Of a stretch of 21,150 nt of DNA, positions 1 through 7,725 are shown in pieces. Under the pieces are notes generated by a model. It worked only from the letters and a program-made list of their open reading frames with translations. It made no database searches and was not told the origin of the DNA. Every line of letters begins with the position of its first letter. Within the stretch, counting starts at the first letter, position 1. The position numbers were made by a program, and so were the translations under genes. The stretch is from NCBI GenBank assembly GCA_013812695.1, contig JACCSZ010000315.1:1-21150 (forward strand), written 5' to 3'. The DNA is from Gemmatimonadales bacterium. GTDB taxonomy: Bacteria; Gemmatimonadota; Gemmatimonadetes; Gemmatimonadales; GWC2-71-9.

Positions 1-206
1 TCGCCGAGTACCCCTTGCGCCAGCGCGCCAAGCCGGGCATCACCGGCCTGGCCCAGATCAACCACCACTACGACCGCTCGCTCGAGGACGTCCGTACCAA
101 GGTGAGCTACGACCTCGAGTACATCCGTCGCCAGAGCCTGCGCGAGGACCTCCGCATCATGCTCAAAACCATCCCCGTCATCCTCCTGCGCCGCGGCGGG
201 TGGTGA
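1..206 (+). CDS. Initiating sugar-phosphate transferase, C-terminal end (partial)
   Basis: The reading frame enters from outside the window (first whole codon at position 3) and stops with TGA at 204-206, leaving about 67 residues. The visible part carries the C-terminal signature of the bacterial sugar transferase family (WcaJ/WbaP/CpsE type): KPGITGLAQIN, then YDRSLEDVR.KV.YDLEYI and a basic end. Known members transfer a sugar-1-phosphate from a nucleotide sugar to undecaprenyl phosphate on the cytoplasmic face of the inner membrane, the first step of repeat-unit assembly. The first sugar cannot be told from this fragment. The stop overlaps the next gene's start (GTGA at 203-206), so the two are probably translated together. 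The family assignment is firm; the 5' part and promoter lie outside. Confidence 0.9.
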   Translation, partial: AEYPLRQRAKPGITGLAQINHHYDRSLEDVRTKVSYDLEYIRRQSLREDLRIMLKTIPVILLRRGGW

Positions 207-1708
207 GCGCGGGGACCGCGGAGCGCCGCACAGGTCCTCTCCCCGCCGCTGTCCTCGCCGCACTCATCGTGCTCGCCCTCGCACTCCGGTTTTACCGGCT
301 GGGCGACTGGGGATTCGAAGGTGACGAGATCTTCACGCTGCGCGACTCGCTCAGCCTCAGGCCCAACAACCCCCGTCCGCTGATCTATCTCCTCAACCAT
401 TTCGTCGTGCGCCCGTTCGTCCCGCTGGACGAGTTCGGGCTGCGGCTCCTGCCGGCGCTCGCCGGCGTGCTGGCCGTGCCGGCGTTCTATGCCATGGCAC
501 GGCGGCTGGTGGGCACGCGGGCCGCCCTGTTCGGCGCGTTGTTCCTGACCCTCAGCACCGTCCACGTGTACCAGTCGCAAAACGCCCGCTACTGGTCGCT
601 GGTCTTCCTGTTCTCGGCCATCTACCCGTACGCCCTGTTCATCGGCATTCGGGAGCGCAACGGGCGCGCGCTGGCGCTCGGCTTAGTTACGCTGGTGCTG
701 GGGGCGCTCTCGCATCCGGTCGCCGTGCTGCTCGTGGGCGGTCTGGCGCTGTGGCTCGCGCTCACCTACCTCCGGCGGATCAGTCTCGCGGAACTCTGGT
801 CGCAGAAGGGATTGCGGTGGGGAGCGTTGGCGATCATCGCGCTCGGCACGGCCATCGCGGTGCGCTACACCCCGATCCTCCGGGGATGGGTGGGCGCGCA
901 CGACGAGGGCCGGGTCGGCGACCACCTGCTCCACCTGCCGACCCGACCGGGGCTCAAGCAGATCCTCTACGTGGTGAGCTACGTCGAAGGGCTCACCATA
1001 CCGCTGGTGCTCGCGGGCGTGCTGGGCATCTACCTGCTCTGGCAGAGCCGTGACCGGGCGCTCGGCGTGCTGCTGGTATGCCTGGCGATCGTGCCCGTGG
1101 TCTTCCTGGCGCTGCTGTCGCTCCGCACCCCGGTCTCGACCTCGTATCTGCTGCCGGCCGCGCCGCCGCTCTTCATCGGCGCCGGGGTGCTCCTCGACCG
1201 GCTGGCCGGCGTGGACTACGGCACGCGCCCGCGCTGGCTCGTGGCGGTGGGGGTAGCGGCGATGATGCTCTACTCCGGGCTGCCGACGCTCTTTTCCCAG
1301 TATCGCGATGGGCGCCGCCACGACTTCCAGGCGGCCGCGGACTGGCTCGGTCAGCGGGTGGCGACCGGTGATCTGGTCTACTCGGATCAGGTCGAGGTGC
1401 TCCGCCACTATCTCCCCGCGGCGAGCGCGGAGCCGCTGCAGGGCGACACCGCGGCCCTTGGGGCATCGGTGCGCACGCTCGCCGGAGCGCGAAACGGCCA
1501 GGCGCTGTGGATCGTCGCGCCGTACACGGCCGCGGCGGGAGGCCATCGCACCGGCCGGAAGGTCGGCGTTCTGAAAACATGGATCTACGATAACTGCCGG
1601 CTGCGCACAACGATCGGCGTCGCCCGACTGGACTTCCGGAACAACGAGTTGCAGATCTACCGCTGCGCGGTGGCAGCCACGCGCGAAGCCGGGGCCAGCT
1701 CGAGGTAG
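200..1708 (+). CDS. GT-C membrane glycosyltransferase (GT39/ArnT-like, PMT_2 type)
   Basis: This is a hydrophobic protein of about 502 residues with a first membrane helix at residues 14-30 and roughly ten more. Just after helix 1, in the first outer loop, is the acidic pair of the family (D42-E43 in GFEGDE), followed later by the QNARYWS motif common to GT39-like proteins. Such enzymes use a polyprenyl-phosphate sugar as donor and act on the periplasmic side, so this one may add a side-branch sugar to the polymer or its lipid carrier; the substrate is unknown. GTG at 200 and GTG at 203 are both possible starts. The second gives the tidier 4-base overlap with the upstream stop. The 3' end runs 52 bases into the convergent GT4 gene. 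Confidence 0.82.
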   Translation: MVSAGTAERRTGPLPAAVLAALIVLALALRFYRLGDWGFEGDEIFTLRDSLSLRPNNPRPLIYLLNHFVVRPFVPLDEFGLRLLPALAGVLAVPAFYAMARRLVGTRAALFGALFLTLSTVHVYQSQNARYWSLVFLFSAIYPYALFIGIRERNGRALALGLVTLVLGALSHPVAVLLVGGLALWLALTYLRRISLAELWSQKGLRWGALAIIALGTAIAVRYTPILRGWVGAHDEGRVGDHLLHLPTRPGLKQILYVVSYVEGLTIPLVLAGVLGIYLLWQSRDRALGVLLVCLAIVPVVFLALLSLRTPVSTSYLLPAAPPLFIGAGVLLDRLAGVDYGTRPRWLVAVGVAAMMLYSGLPTLFSQYRDGRRHDFQAAADWLGQRVATGDLVYSDQVEVLRHYLPAASAEPLQGDTAALGASVRTLAGARNGQALWIVAPYTAAAGGHRTGRKVGVLKTWIYDNCRLRTTIGVARLDFRNNELQIYRCAVAATREAGASSR

Positions 1709-2790
1709 ATCCGCTCCCACATGTCCATCACGCGGGCGGTGCCGTATTGCCGCTCGACCAGCGCTCGGCCACGCTCGCCCATTGCCCGCCGTTCCGCGGG
1801 GCTCAACGCCTCGAGGCGCTCCATGGCCCGCGCCAGCGCCGGCGCGTCGCGGGGCGGCACGAGAAAGCCGCTGGAGCCGTCTTCCACGACCTCGGCCACC
1901 CCGCCGACGCGCGTCGCCACGATGGGTAGTCCGATCGCCGAGGCTTCGAGCAGCACCACCGGCATCCCCTCCCACGCCGAGGACAACAGGTAGCCGTCCG
2001 CGGCGCTCATCAGCTCCGGCACGTCCCGCCGCACGCCCAGAAATCTGACCCGCTCCGACAGCCCTGCCTCCCGGACCAGCTCCTCGACCTCGCCCTGCAA
2101 CGCGCCCTTGCCCACCAGGAGCAGCCGTGAATCCGGACGGGCCAGGGCCAGCCGCGCGAACGCCGCGATCATGGTGGGGCTGTCCTTGGCCTCCTGAAAC
2201 CGTCCCACGGCGAGCCAGAGGAACTCCTCCCCCAGACCGAGCTCGAGGCGAATGGCGGCCCTGGCGCCCGGCACTTGGGTGAATCGGTCCGGGTCGACGG
2301 CGTTAGGCACGACCGTGAGCCGGTCCGCGGGCACGGCTCCGATGGCGACGTAGCGCGCGGCCGCGAGCCGGCTGATGATGGTGAACCGATTCACCATCGC
2401 GCTGGTGAGCCGATAGGCGGCCATCCGAAGCCGGCCGCCGTCGTTGCTGCTGTGAATGGTGGACACCAGGGGGGGCATCCCCGACAGCGGACGCACGGCG
2501 CGGGCGAGGAGGTTGGCGTGGACCATGTGGCTGTGCAGCACGTCGGGCTTCCAGGCACGAAGCATGTGCACGAGCCGCCGCAGGCGGGGCAGATCGCTCA
2601 CGTTGCGCTGGAGCTCGAGGCTTTCGGTCGGGATCCCGTCCCGCTGGGCCTCCAGGCCCATCGGACCGAGCGGGGTGAGCGAGACGATGCGAACCTCGTG
2701 GCCGCGGGCCTGCATGGCGCGGGCGAGGATCAGGATCTGCTGGTCGGCTCCCCCCATGCCCATGCTGGTCGAGAGGAGGAAGATCCTCAT
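1657..2790 (-). CDS. GT4-family glycosyltransferase
   Basis: The protein has 377 residues and the GT-B layout of family GT4. It shows an N-terminal glycine-rich acceptor-side motif (SMGMGGADQQ, about 9-18), a middle histidine region (TIHSS near 111-115), a donor-domain start at LAVGRFQEAKD (193-203), and the EX7E motif E274-E282 (EGMPVVLLE) that contacts the nucleotide sugar. It should be a cytoplasmic, membrane-associated enzyme adding one sugar to the lipid-linked repeat unit. ATG at 2790 overlaps the TGA of the upstream GT2 gene by four bases (ATGA), which decides the start; the same frame is open much further upstream but carries no family sequence. It is the last gene of a five-gene operon. 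Donor and acceptor cannot be deduced. Confidence 0.9.
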   Translation of the reverse strand: MRIFLLSTSMGMGGADQQILILARAMQARGHEVRIVSLTPLGPMGLEAQRDGIPTESLELQRNVSDLPRLRRLVHMLRAWKPDVLHSHMVHANLLARAVRPLSGMPPLVSTIHSSNDGGRLRMAAYRLTSAMVNRFTIISRLAAARYVAIGAVPADRLTVVPNAVDPDRFTQVPGARAAIRLELGLGEEFLWLAVGRFQEAKDSPTMIAAFARLALARPDSRLLLVGKGALQGEVEELVREAGLSERVRFLGVRRDVPELMSAADGYLLSSAWEGMPVVLLEASAIGLPIVATRVGGVAEVVEDGSSGFLVPPRDAPALARAMERLEALSPAERRAMGERGRALVERQYGTARVMDMWERIYLELAPASRVAATAQR

Positions 2791-3605
2791 ACGTCGCGTT
2801 CCTTGAGCCCCCCGATGCTCCGTCGCAGCGCGCGCTTGAGCCCCACCGGCAGGTAGGCGTACGCGTGGCGCCCCAGCGAGTATACGTACATCCACCCGGG
2901 CAGCCGAAGCTCGCGGACGACCCGCGCCTGCACGTGGGCCAGGTCGCGCTGGCGCTCGACGTAGCGAAACGACTGGTGGAAGAAGCTCGAGGCGTGGACG
3001 TAGTGTTCGCCCAGCACCTCGGGCAGGTTGGCGAAGCGCCAACCGAGCTTGCCGAGCTCGAGCCAGAATCGCAGATCGACCAGGTTGGGCACTTCCGGGT
3101 AGCCCCCGGCCTGGGCCCAGGCTTGGCGGCGGAACATGACCATGGTGTGCGCGAACGGGATGTACCGCGCCATCGCGGAGATGATGCCGGCGTGATCGGT
3201 CGGTGGCATGCGCACGTAGCGCTCGCCGCGGTTGTCGTCCACGAGCACATAGTACGACCCCACCACGCCCACGCCGGGGTGGGCGTCGAGATACTGGCTC
3301 TGCAGTTGGAGCCGGTCCGCGTAGCTGGTGTCGTCGAAGTCCTGCCGCGCGATGTACTCGCCGGTGGCCTGCTGGATTCCGTAGTTGACGGCTGCCGCGA
3401 ACCCGAGGCGTCCGGGCGTAAAGATCCGGATGCGGGAATCCCGGCTCGCCACCTCGCGCAGGCGTTCGACGGTGTCGTCCTGGGAGCCGTCGTCGACGAT
3501 GATGAACTCGAAGTCGGTGAACCGCTGCGCCAGAATGCCCGGGATGGCTCGATCGAAATACGCCATCCCGTTGTACACGGTGGTGACCACACTCACCTTA
3601 GGCAT
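2787..3605 (-). CDS. GT2-family glycosyltransferase
   Basis: The protein has 272 residues and a GT-A fold of family GT2. Visible motifs are SVVTTVYNG (5-13), VDDGSQDD (37-44, nucleotide binding) and RQDFDD (87-92, the metal-binding DXD region). The usual ED acidic pair of the catalytic base is not evident; the matching segment reads PNLVDLRFW (173-181), so D177 may take that role. The start is ATG at 3605, directly before MPKVSVV. It overlaps the TAA of the polymerase gene by eight bases (ATGCCTAA). The enzyme probably adds one sugar to the growing lipid-linked unit. The C-terminal 40 residues are basic and aromatic, consistent with membrane association. Specificity is unknown. Confidence 0.9.
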   Translation of the reverse strand: MPKVSVVTTVYNGMAYFDRAIPGILAQRFTDFEFIIVDDGSQDDTVERLREVASRDSRIRIFTPGRLGFAAAVNYGIQQATGEYIARQDFDDTSYADRLQLQSQYLDAHPGVGVVGSYYVLVDDNRGERYVRMPPTDHAGIISAMARYIPFAHTMVMFRRQAWAQAGGYPEVPNLVDLRFWLELGKLGWRFANLPEVLGEHYVHASSFFHQSFRYVERQRDLAHVQARVVRELRLPGWMYVYSLGRHAYAYLPVGLKRALRRSIGGLKERDV

Positions 3606-4857
3606 CGCGCGACATCCGGGATACGACGATCGGGCGCGCGGGGCGCATGGGACGCGCGGCGGCCATGGCCGGGCGGCGGGGCGACTCCGCGGTCGCCGCC
3701 GCATTCGCCCTGACCACCGCAGCGGCGAGACCCACCAGCAGCGCCGGGATCACCCACGCCGCCTTCTGGTTGTCCCAGGTCAGCGGCATGAACACCACGC
3801 CGAGCGTGGCCAGAACCACATAGCCGAATCGTCGCTGCAGCAGCGGCATCGTAAGCACCTGCTGAAACGCCGCTCCATACATCAACAGCCATAGCACGAA
3901 GCCGAGGATCCCCTGCTCCACGATCACCTGCAGGAAGGTGTTGTGCGCCACCTGGCCGTACCTGAGGATGGGGCGCACCGCCCGATCGAACCCGCCCGTG
4001 CCATAGCCGATCAGTGGCTCCTGGACGAGCGCCTCGACGCCGGCTTTCCAGATCCGAAGCCGGCCGTTCATGGTGCCCTCCTCGACCTCGGCCCTGGTGC
4101 TGCCGATGCGTTGCAGGGACGCGTCCGGGATGTAGGCCAAGGCGAGGGCCGCGGACGCGACCAGAGTGATAGCCGCCATCGCGATCCGCCCCGCTGAGAG
4201 CCGCGTTGTCGTCGCAGGAACGATCAGCAGCCCCGTGAAGGCCGCCAACACGCCGCCGCGAGAGCCGGTGAGCCCGATCGCGACGAAGGCGAGAGGCAGG
4301 TAGAGCCGGCTGGCCCAGCGGAGTACGGGGTGGCGGTACGTGATGCTCAGGTACCAGGCCATCGGCAGCGCCAGCGCCAGCGTCGCCGCGAGGTCGTTGG
4401 GATCGAATCCCACCGCCGCGAATCGGCTGTGCGTGCCGCCTTGCGTCCGATACACGAAAATCGTGTTGAGCGACGCGACAGCGGCGCCCGCCACGAACGC
4501 GACGAGCAGCCCGCGCACACGGCGCTCATTGGGAGCGAGTTCCCAGATCATCCAGAGCACCGCGAGCAGCTGCACGTAAGTCCGGAACTTGGCGGTCATC
4601 ATCTCGTAGTCGCCATAAAAGGCGTACCCGCCACCGTACGTGTTCCACGCGCTCCAGATCACGAACAGGAGTGCCCCGGTTTGGAAGAACCGCCATCGCC
4701 GGAATCGGCCGGAGACCACCGCGGCGAGCACGGCAAGCCCGAGCGCCAACATGCCCGCGAGCCGGCTGATGGTGCCCACGCCCGGGATCACGATGATGTT
4801 TTCCCACGGCAGGGCGAAGGTGAAGAACCAGAGTGCGCCGTATGCGACTGAAGTCAT
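3598..4857 (-). CDS. O-antigen polymerase/ligase-like membrane protein (Wzy_C family)
   Basis: This is a 419-residue protein with about ten to twelve hydrophobic segments and a short basic, alanine/proline-rich cytoplasmic tail. Features of the Wzy/WaaL superfamily are visible: GSRGG in the middle, then NGRLRIWKAG and GYGTGGFD in the large periplasmic loop, and AHNTFLQVIVEQG at the following helix, where the histidine is typical of O-antigen ligases. It is the only such gene in the window, so it is the best candidate for the repeat-unit polymerase; a ligase role cannot be excluded from sequence. ATG at 4857 overlaps the upstream TGA (ATGA, 4854-4857). It lies between two glycosyltransferase genes of the same operon. 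Confidence 0.85.
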   Translation of the reverse strand: MTSVAYGALWFFTFALPWENIIVIPGVGTISRLAGMLALGLAVLAAVVSGRFRRWRFFQTGALLFVIWSAWNTYGGGYAFYGDYEMMTAKFRTYVQLLAVLWMIWELAPNERRVRGLLVAFVAGAAVASLNTIFVYRTQGGTHSRFAAVGFDPNDLAATLALALPMAWYLSITYRHPVLRWASRLYLPLAFVAIGLTGSRGGVLAAFTGLLIVPATTTRLSAGRIAMAAITLVASAALALAYIPDASLQRIGSTRAEVEEGTMNGRLRIWKAGVEALVQEPLIGYGTGGFDRAVRPILRYGQVAHNTFLQVIVEQGILGFVLWLLMYGAAFQQVLTMPLLQRRFGYVVLATLGVVFMPLTWDNQKAAWVIPALLVGLAAAVVRANAAATAESPRRPAMAAARPMRPARPIVVSRMSRDA

Positions 4858-5960
4858 CGAGCCTTCTCGATCAGGCGAAGGTAATGGTCGACCGCCGTGT
4901 CGCGCATGAAGGGCGTCAACGCGTCGAGAGGAACGGCCCCCGGAGACCGGTCGAGCGTCGCGAGGATGGCCTCGGCCAGGGCGTTCGGGTCGGCCACCGG
5001 CACCAGCGCGCCGAGCCGTCCGTCCTGCAGGATCTCACGCGGGCCGCTCGGGCAATCCGTGGACACCACCCGGGTCCCGGCCGCCAGCGCCTCGATGAGC
5101 ACCGTGGGGAGACCTTCCCACGCGGAGGATAGCACGAAGACCGCCGACCTGCCCATGTATGCGAGCGCGTTCTCCTGGAAGCCTGGCATGTCCACGTCGT
5201 CGGCCACGCCCAGTTCGGCCGCGAGCGCCGTCAACACCGGACGGTCCTCGCCCTCCCCGAGAATGAGCAGACGCGCGGGGCGGCGGCGGCGCACCTCGGC
5301 GAATGCTCGGATCAGGGTCGGGAAGTCCTTCTGTGCGGTCAGGCGTCCGACACCCAACAGCACGGGAGGCTCGCCGGCCGCGAACCAGGGATGGTCCGGC
5401 GCCTGGCGCGCGAGGGCCAGCATGCCCGGCGTGATGACCGGATTGTACACCACCTCCATGCGCTCGCGGGGCAGCCCCGACGAGCGAGCCAGGTCGTCCG
5501 CGGCCCCGCGAGAGACCGAGACCACGCTGGCCGCCCACGGATAGAACGCACGCAGCAGTCGGGGCCAGAGACCCGCGGCCAGACGCCCGTTCCGCCGGGT
5601 GGATTGCGACATCGTGTTGTGCACCGTGGCCACGACGGGCGTGCCCTGCCCGGCCAGCCGTGACGCCCACAGCGCTACGAGGTTGGCGTGGCTCATCGAC
5701 GAGACCAGGGCGCGGGGACGCTCCCGCCGGAGGTACCGGACTAGCGGGCCGAAGCTTCGAAGCACCCGGCGCGAACGCAGATCCACCACGCGAGCGCCCG
5801 CCGGCACGTGATCGAGAAACGTCCCCTCGGCGGAGGCGAGCACGAGATCGACCCGGATGCCGCGCTCGACCATGCCCTGCGCGAGATTGACCATGACCCG
5901 TTCGGCGCCGCCGCCGCGCAGCGACGGCAGGAAGAAGGCGATGGTGCCGTTCCCGCTCAC
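4854..5960 (-). CDS. GT4-family glycosyltransferase
   Basis: The protein has 368 residues. It opens with a beta strand and the motif FFLPSLRGGGAERVMVNLA (9-27), which is highly typical of GT4 enzymes. The acceptor domain contains ATVHNTMSQS (111-120). The donor domain starts at LLGVGRLTAQKDFPTLI (201-217), contains LILGEGEDR, and ends with the EX7E motif E282-E290 (EGLPTVLIE). The start is GTG at 5960, overlapping the flippase TGA by four bases (GTGA). This explains why the much longer open frame reaching back to 7418 is not the real gene: its first 480 codons lie antiphase to the flippase. The enzyme is a cytoplasmic glycosyltransferase of repeat-unit assembly, with unknown donor. Confidence 0.9.
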   Translation of the reverse strand: MSGNGTIAFFLPSLRGGGAERVMVNLAQGMVERGIRVDLVLASAEGTFLDHVPAGARVVDLRSRRVLRSFGPLVRYLRRERPRALVSSMSHANLVALWASRLAGQGTPVVATVHNTMSQSTRRNGRLAAGLWPRLLRAFYPWAASVVSVSRGAADDLARSSGLPRERMEVVYNPVITPGMLALARQAPDHPWFAAGEPPVLLGVGRLTAQKDFPTLIRAFAEVRRRRPARLLILGEGEDRPVLTALAAELGVADDVDMPGFQENALAYMGRSAVFVLSSAWEGLPTVLIEALAAGTRVVSTDCPSGPREILQDGRLGALVPVADPNALAEAILATLDRSPGAVPLDALTPFMRDTAVDHYLRLIEKAR

Positions 5961-7468
5961 CCCGTCTCCCGCAGCTTGGCGAGTCGCAGCTTGGCCATCA
6001 GGTGCGGGCCGAGGGTGTCCCGGATCCGAATCCCGTGTGGTCCGAGCGCGAGCGTTGGCGCCGCCCACGCGGTCAGCACGCTGGCAACGACGGCGGCCAC
6101 CGACGCGATGGCCAGCACCAGGGGCGCGGGCAGCCCGACATGTCGGCCCGCACCCGTGGCCGCAAGCGCCGCGGCGCCGGCCACGACCGACAGCAGCACC
6201 GCGGGCAACTGCGCCCCGAAGAACTGCAGCCAGGAGATGCCGGCCACCGTCAGGCTGAGCTGCGCCATCAGCAGATAGTTGAGGAATAACGCCACCAGCA
6301 CTCCCGCGGCCACGCCGCTGAGCCCGGCGTGGTGCCCGATCCAGGCGGCACCGAACACCATGGCCGCGTACAGCCCCTGCCGCCACGCGCGCCGGTACAC
6401 TTTTCCGGTCGCCCTCGAGAGCGAGTCGCTCATGCGATAGCTGGTCCGGAACATCATGCCGAGCGCCAGCACCTGGAACGGCGGAACCAGGGCGAGCCAC
6501 CGGCTGCCGAACGCCACCTGCACCAGATCGCGCGCCACCACCGCCGCGACGATGCCGGCTGGCAACGTGACCAGCGCGATCAGTGCGGTGCCCTGGAGGT
6601 ACGCCGATGCGAGGCGCCGCCGATCCTCCTGGACGCGCGACATCGTCGGGAAGAGGACCTTGTCGAGCACATCGCCCAGGAGTGCCGTCGGCACCGACAT
6701 CAGCTGGTAGGCTCGGCTGTACAAGCCAAGCGCGGCTGCGCCCAGCCAGCGACCGACCACGAGGTTGTCGGCCTGATTGGCAAGCAGGACACCGATCCGT
6801 GCCACGCTCAATCCGGCGCCATACAACAACAACTCGCGGAAGCTGGTCCACGAGGGCCGCGGGCGGAGCACGGGCGGCGTGGTGCCGAGCAGAATGGCGG
6901 CCCGCAACACCTGCTGCGTCAGTTGGGCCGCGACCAGCGCCCACACGCCCCAGCCCAGCACCGCGAGGCCGACCCCGACCAGCCCGTAGCCAAAGCCGTA
7001 CGCGACCACGTCGATGTTGGCGAGCTTCCGGAAACGGAGCTCGCGCTGCGTCAGGTTTTCGGCGACCGCCGAGACGCCGGCGACCGGAAACACAAAGGCC
7101 AGGGCGCGCACGACCGGCACGAGTTGGTCCATGCGGAAGAAGGCCGCGACCGCGGGCGCGAGCACCCACATCAGCGCCGCGACCGCCAGCCCCAACCCGG
7201 TCGAGGCGAAGAACGCCGTGCTGATGTGGCGTGGCTCCAGCACGGGGCGCTGCACCAAGGCCGGTCCCAGACCAAGCTGCGAGAAGATGAGCGAAAAGTG
7301 GATGACGACCAGCGCGGCGCCGACGACGCCGAAATCCGCCGGCGAGAGCAGGCGGGTGAGGACGATCAGGACTACAACCTTCAGGACGGCGATAGCCCCG
7401 CTGCCCCACGCCGCCCACGCCATGCCGCTCATCGTCCGCTGGGTCAGGCTGCGCGGCTTAGGGCTCAC
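5957..7468 (-). CDS. Lipid-linked oligosaccharide flippase (Wzx/WzxC-like, MOP superfamily)
   Basis: This 503-residue protein has about twelve to fourteen membrane helices. Its N-terminus is typical of the polysaccharide-export branch of the MOP superfamily: LTQRTMSGMAW, then VLTRLLSPADFGVVG, and a middle segment ANQADNLVVGRWLGAAALGLYSR split by a helix break. Known relatives (WzxC, TuaB) flip the undecaprenyl-linked repeat unit across the inner membrane. The start is GTG at 7468, preceded by GGCGGAGAGAC, a usable ribosome site. ATG at 7432 is an alternative that would lose twelve residues. It is the first gene of the five-gene minus-strand operon and overlaps a possible leader peptide by 11 bases. 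The upstream 257 bases form a divergent control region. Confidence 0.9.
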   Translation of the reverse strand: MSPKPRSLTQRTMSGMAWAAWGSGAIAVLKVVVLIVLTRLLSPADFGVVGAALVVIHFSLIFSQLGLGPALVQRPVLEPRHISTAFFASTGLGLAVAALMWVLAPAVAAFFRMDQLVPVVRALAFVFPVAGVSAVAENLTQRELRFRKLANIDVVAYGFGYGLVGVGLAVLGWGVWALVAAQLTQQVLRAAILLGTTPPVLRPRPSWTSFRELLLYGAGLSVARIGVLLANQADNLVVGRWLGAAALGLYSRAYQLMSVPTALLGDVLDKVLFPTMSRVQEDRRRLASAYLQGTALIALVTLPAGIVAAVVARDLVQVAFGSRWLALVPPFQVLALGMMFRTSYRMSDSLSRATGKVYRRAWRQGLYAAMVFGAAWIGHHAGLSGVAAGVLVALFLNYLLMAQLSLTVAGISWLQFFGAQLPAVLLSVVAGAAALAATGAGRHVGLPAPLVLAIASVAAVVASVLTAWAAPTLALGPHGIRIRDTLGPHLMAKLRLAKLRETG

Positions 7469-7508
7469 GTCTCTCCGCCTGCTCGACCGGCCGGCCGGCG
7501 ACTTTCAT
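7458..7508 (-). CDS. Possible 16-residue leader peptide before the flippase gene
   Basis: ATG at 7508 is preceded by GGAGGAG (7514-7520) with five bases between, the strongest ribosome-binding site seen in the window. It encodes MKVAGRPVEQAERREP and ends with TAA at 7458-7460, eleven bases inside the flippase gene in another frame. What is seen is the site and the short frame. That it is translated, and that its translation helps the ribosome reach the weaker GTG start at 7468, is inference. The peptide has no hydrophobic part and no run of one amino acid, so classical attenuation is not suggested. It may be no more than a fortuitous site. Confidence 0.4.
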   Translation of the reverse strand: MKVAGRPVEQAERREP

Positions 7509-7574
7509 GCACGCTCCTCCGAAAAGATGCCGGCCGCCGCCCTGGCCAATTCCCTGACGTCGCGGTCGTCGCCT

Positions 7575-7591
7575 GAGCACGATCCATGCCC
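7575..7591. repeat. 17-base shared element, copy 1
   Basis: The word GAGCACGATCCATGCCC is found here and again, without mismatch, at 17141-17157. Both copies lie between divergent genes and upstream of matching promoter-like blocks. The inner GCACGATCC also recurs 60 bases downstream at 7637-7645, directly before the TTGACC box. A regulator-binding site is the simplest reading; the protein is unknown. Confidence 0.6.
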
Positions 7592-7645
7592 CATACCGAG
7601 CACCCGCAGTATGTTGCAGTCGGCGGTCATATACCGGCACGATCC

Positions 7646-7674
7646 TTGACCCTCACCACGGGGTAAGGCAATCT
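7646..7674 (+). promoter_or_regulatory. Putative promoter of the sulfotransferase gene (copy 1 of a shared block)
   Basis: TTGACC (7646-7651), a 17-base spacer, then CAATCT (7669-7674). The -35 box is close to consensus and the -10 keeps only the A2 and T6 positions of the standard box. Support comes from the second copy at 17181-17209, which has the same boxes, the same spacing and the common word GTAAGnCAATCTACCAC. A start near 7681 would leave a leader of about 45 bases before the TTG codon at 7726. Confidence 0.6.
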
Positions 7675-7725
7675 ACCACCGTCACATACGAACTGCATCC
7701 CGAGATCCCGGACTGGAGTGTCGCC

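Noticed and set aside
5961..7418. An N-terminal extension of about 480 codons to the GT4 gene at 4854-5960
   Set aside because: It is antiphase to the well-recognised flippase gene and is Arg/Gly/Ala-rich without motifs. The GTGA overlap at 5957-5960 is a natural start.
7646..7674. A MerR-type promoter, because the site starts with CTTGACC
   Set aside because: MerR-controlled promoters have a 19-20 base spacer and a dyad within it. The spacer here is 17 bases and the two copies share no dyad.
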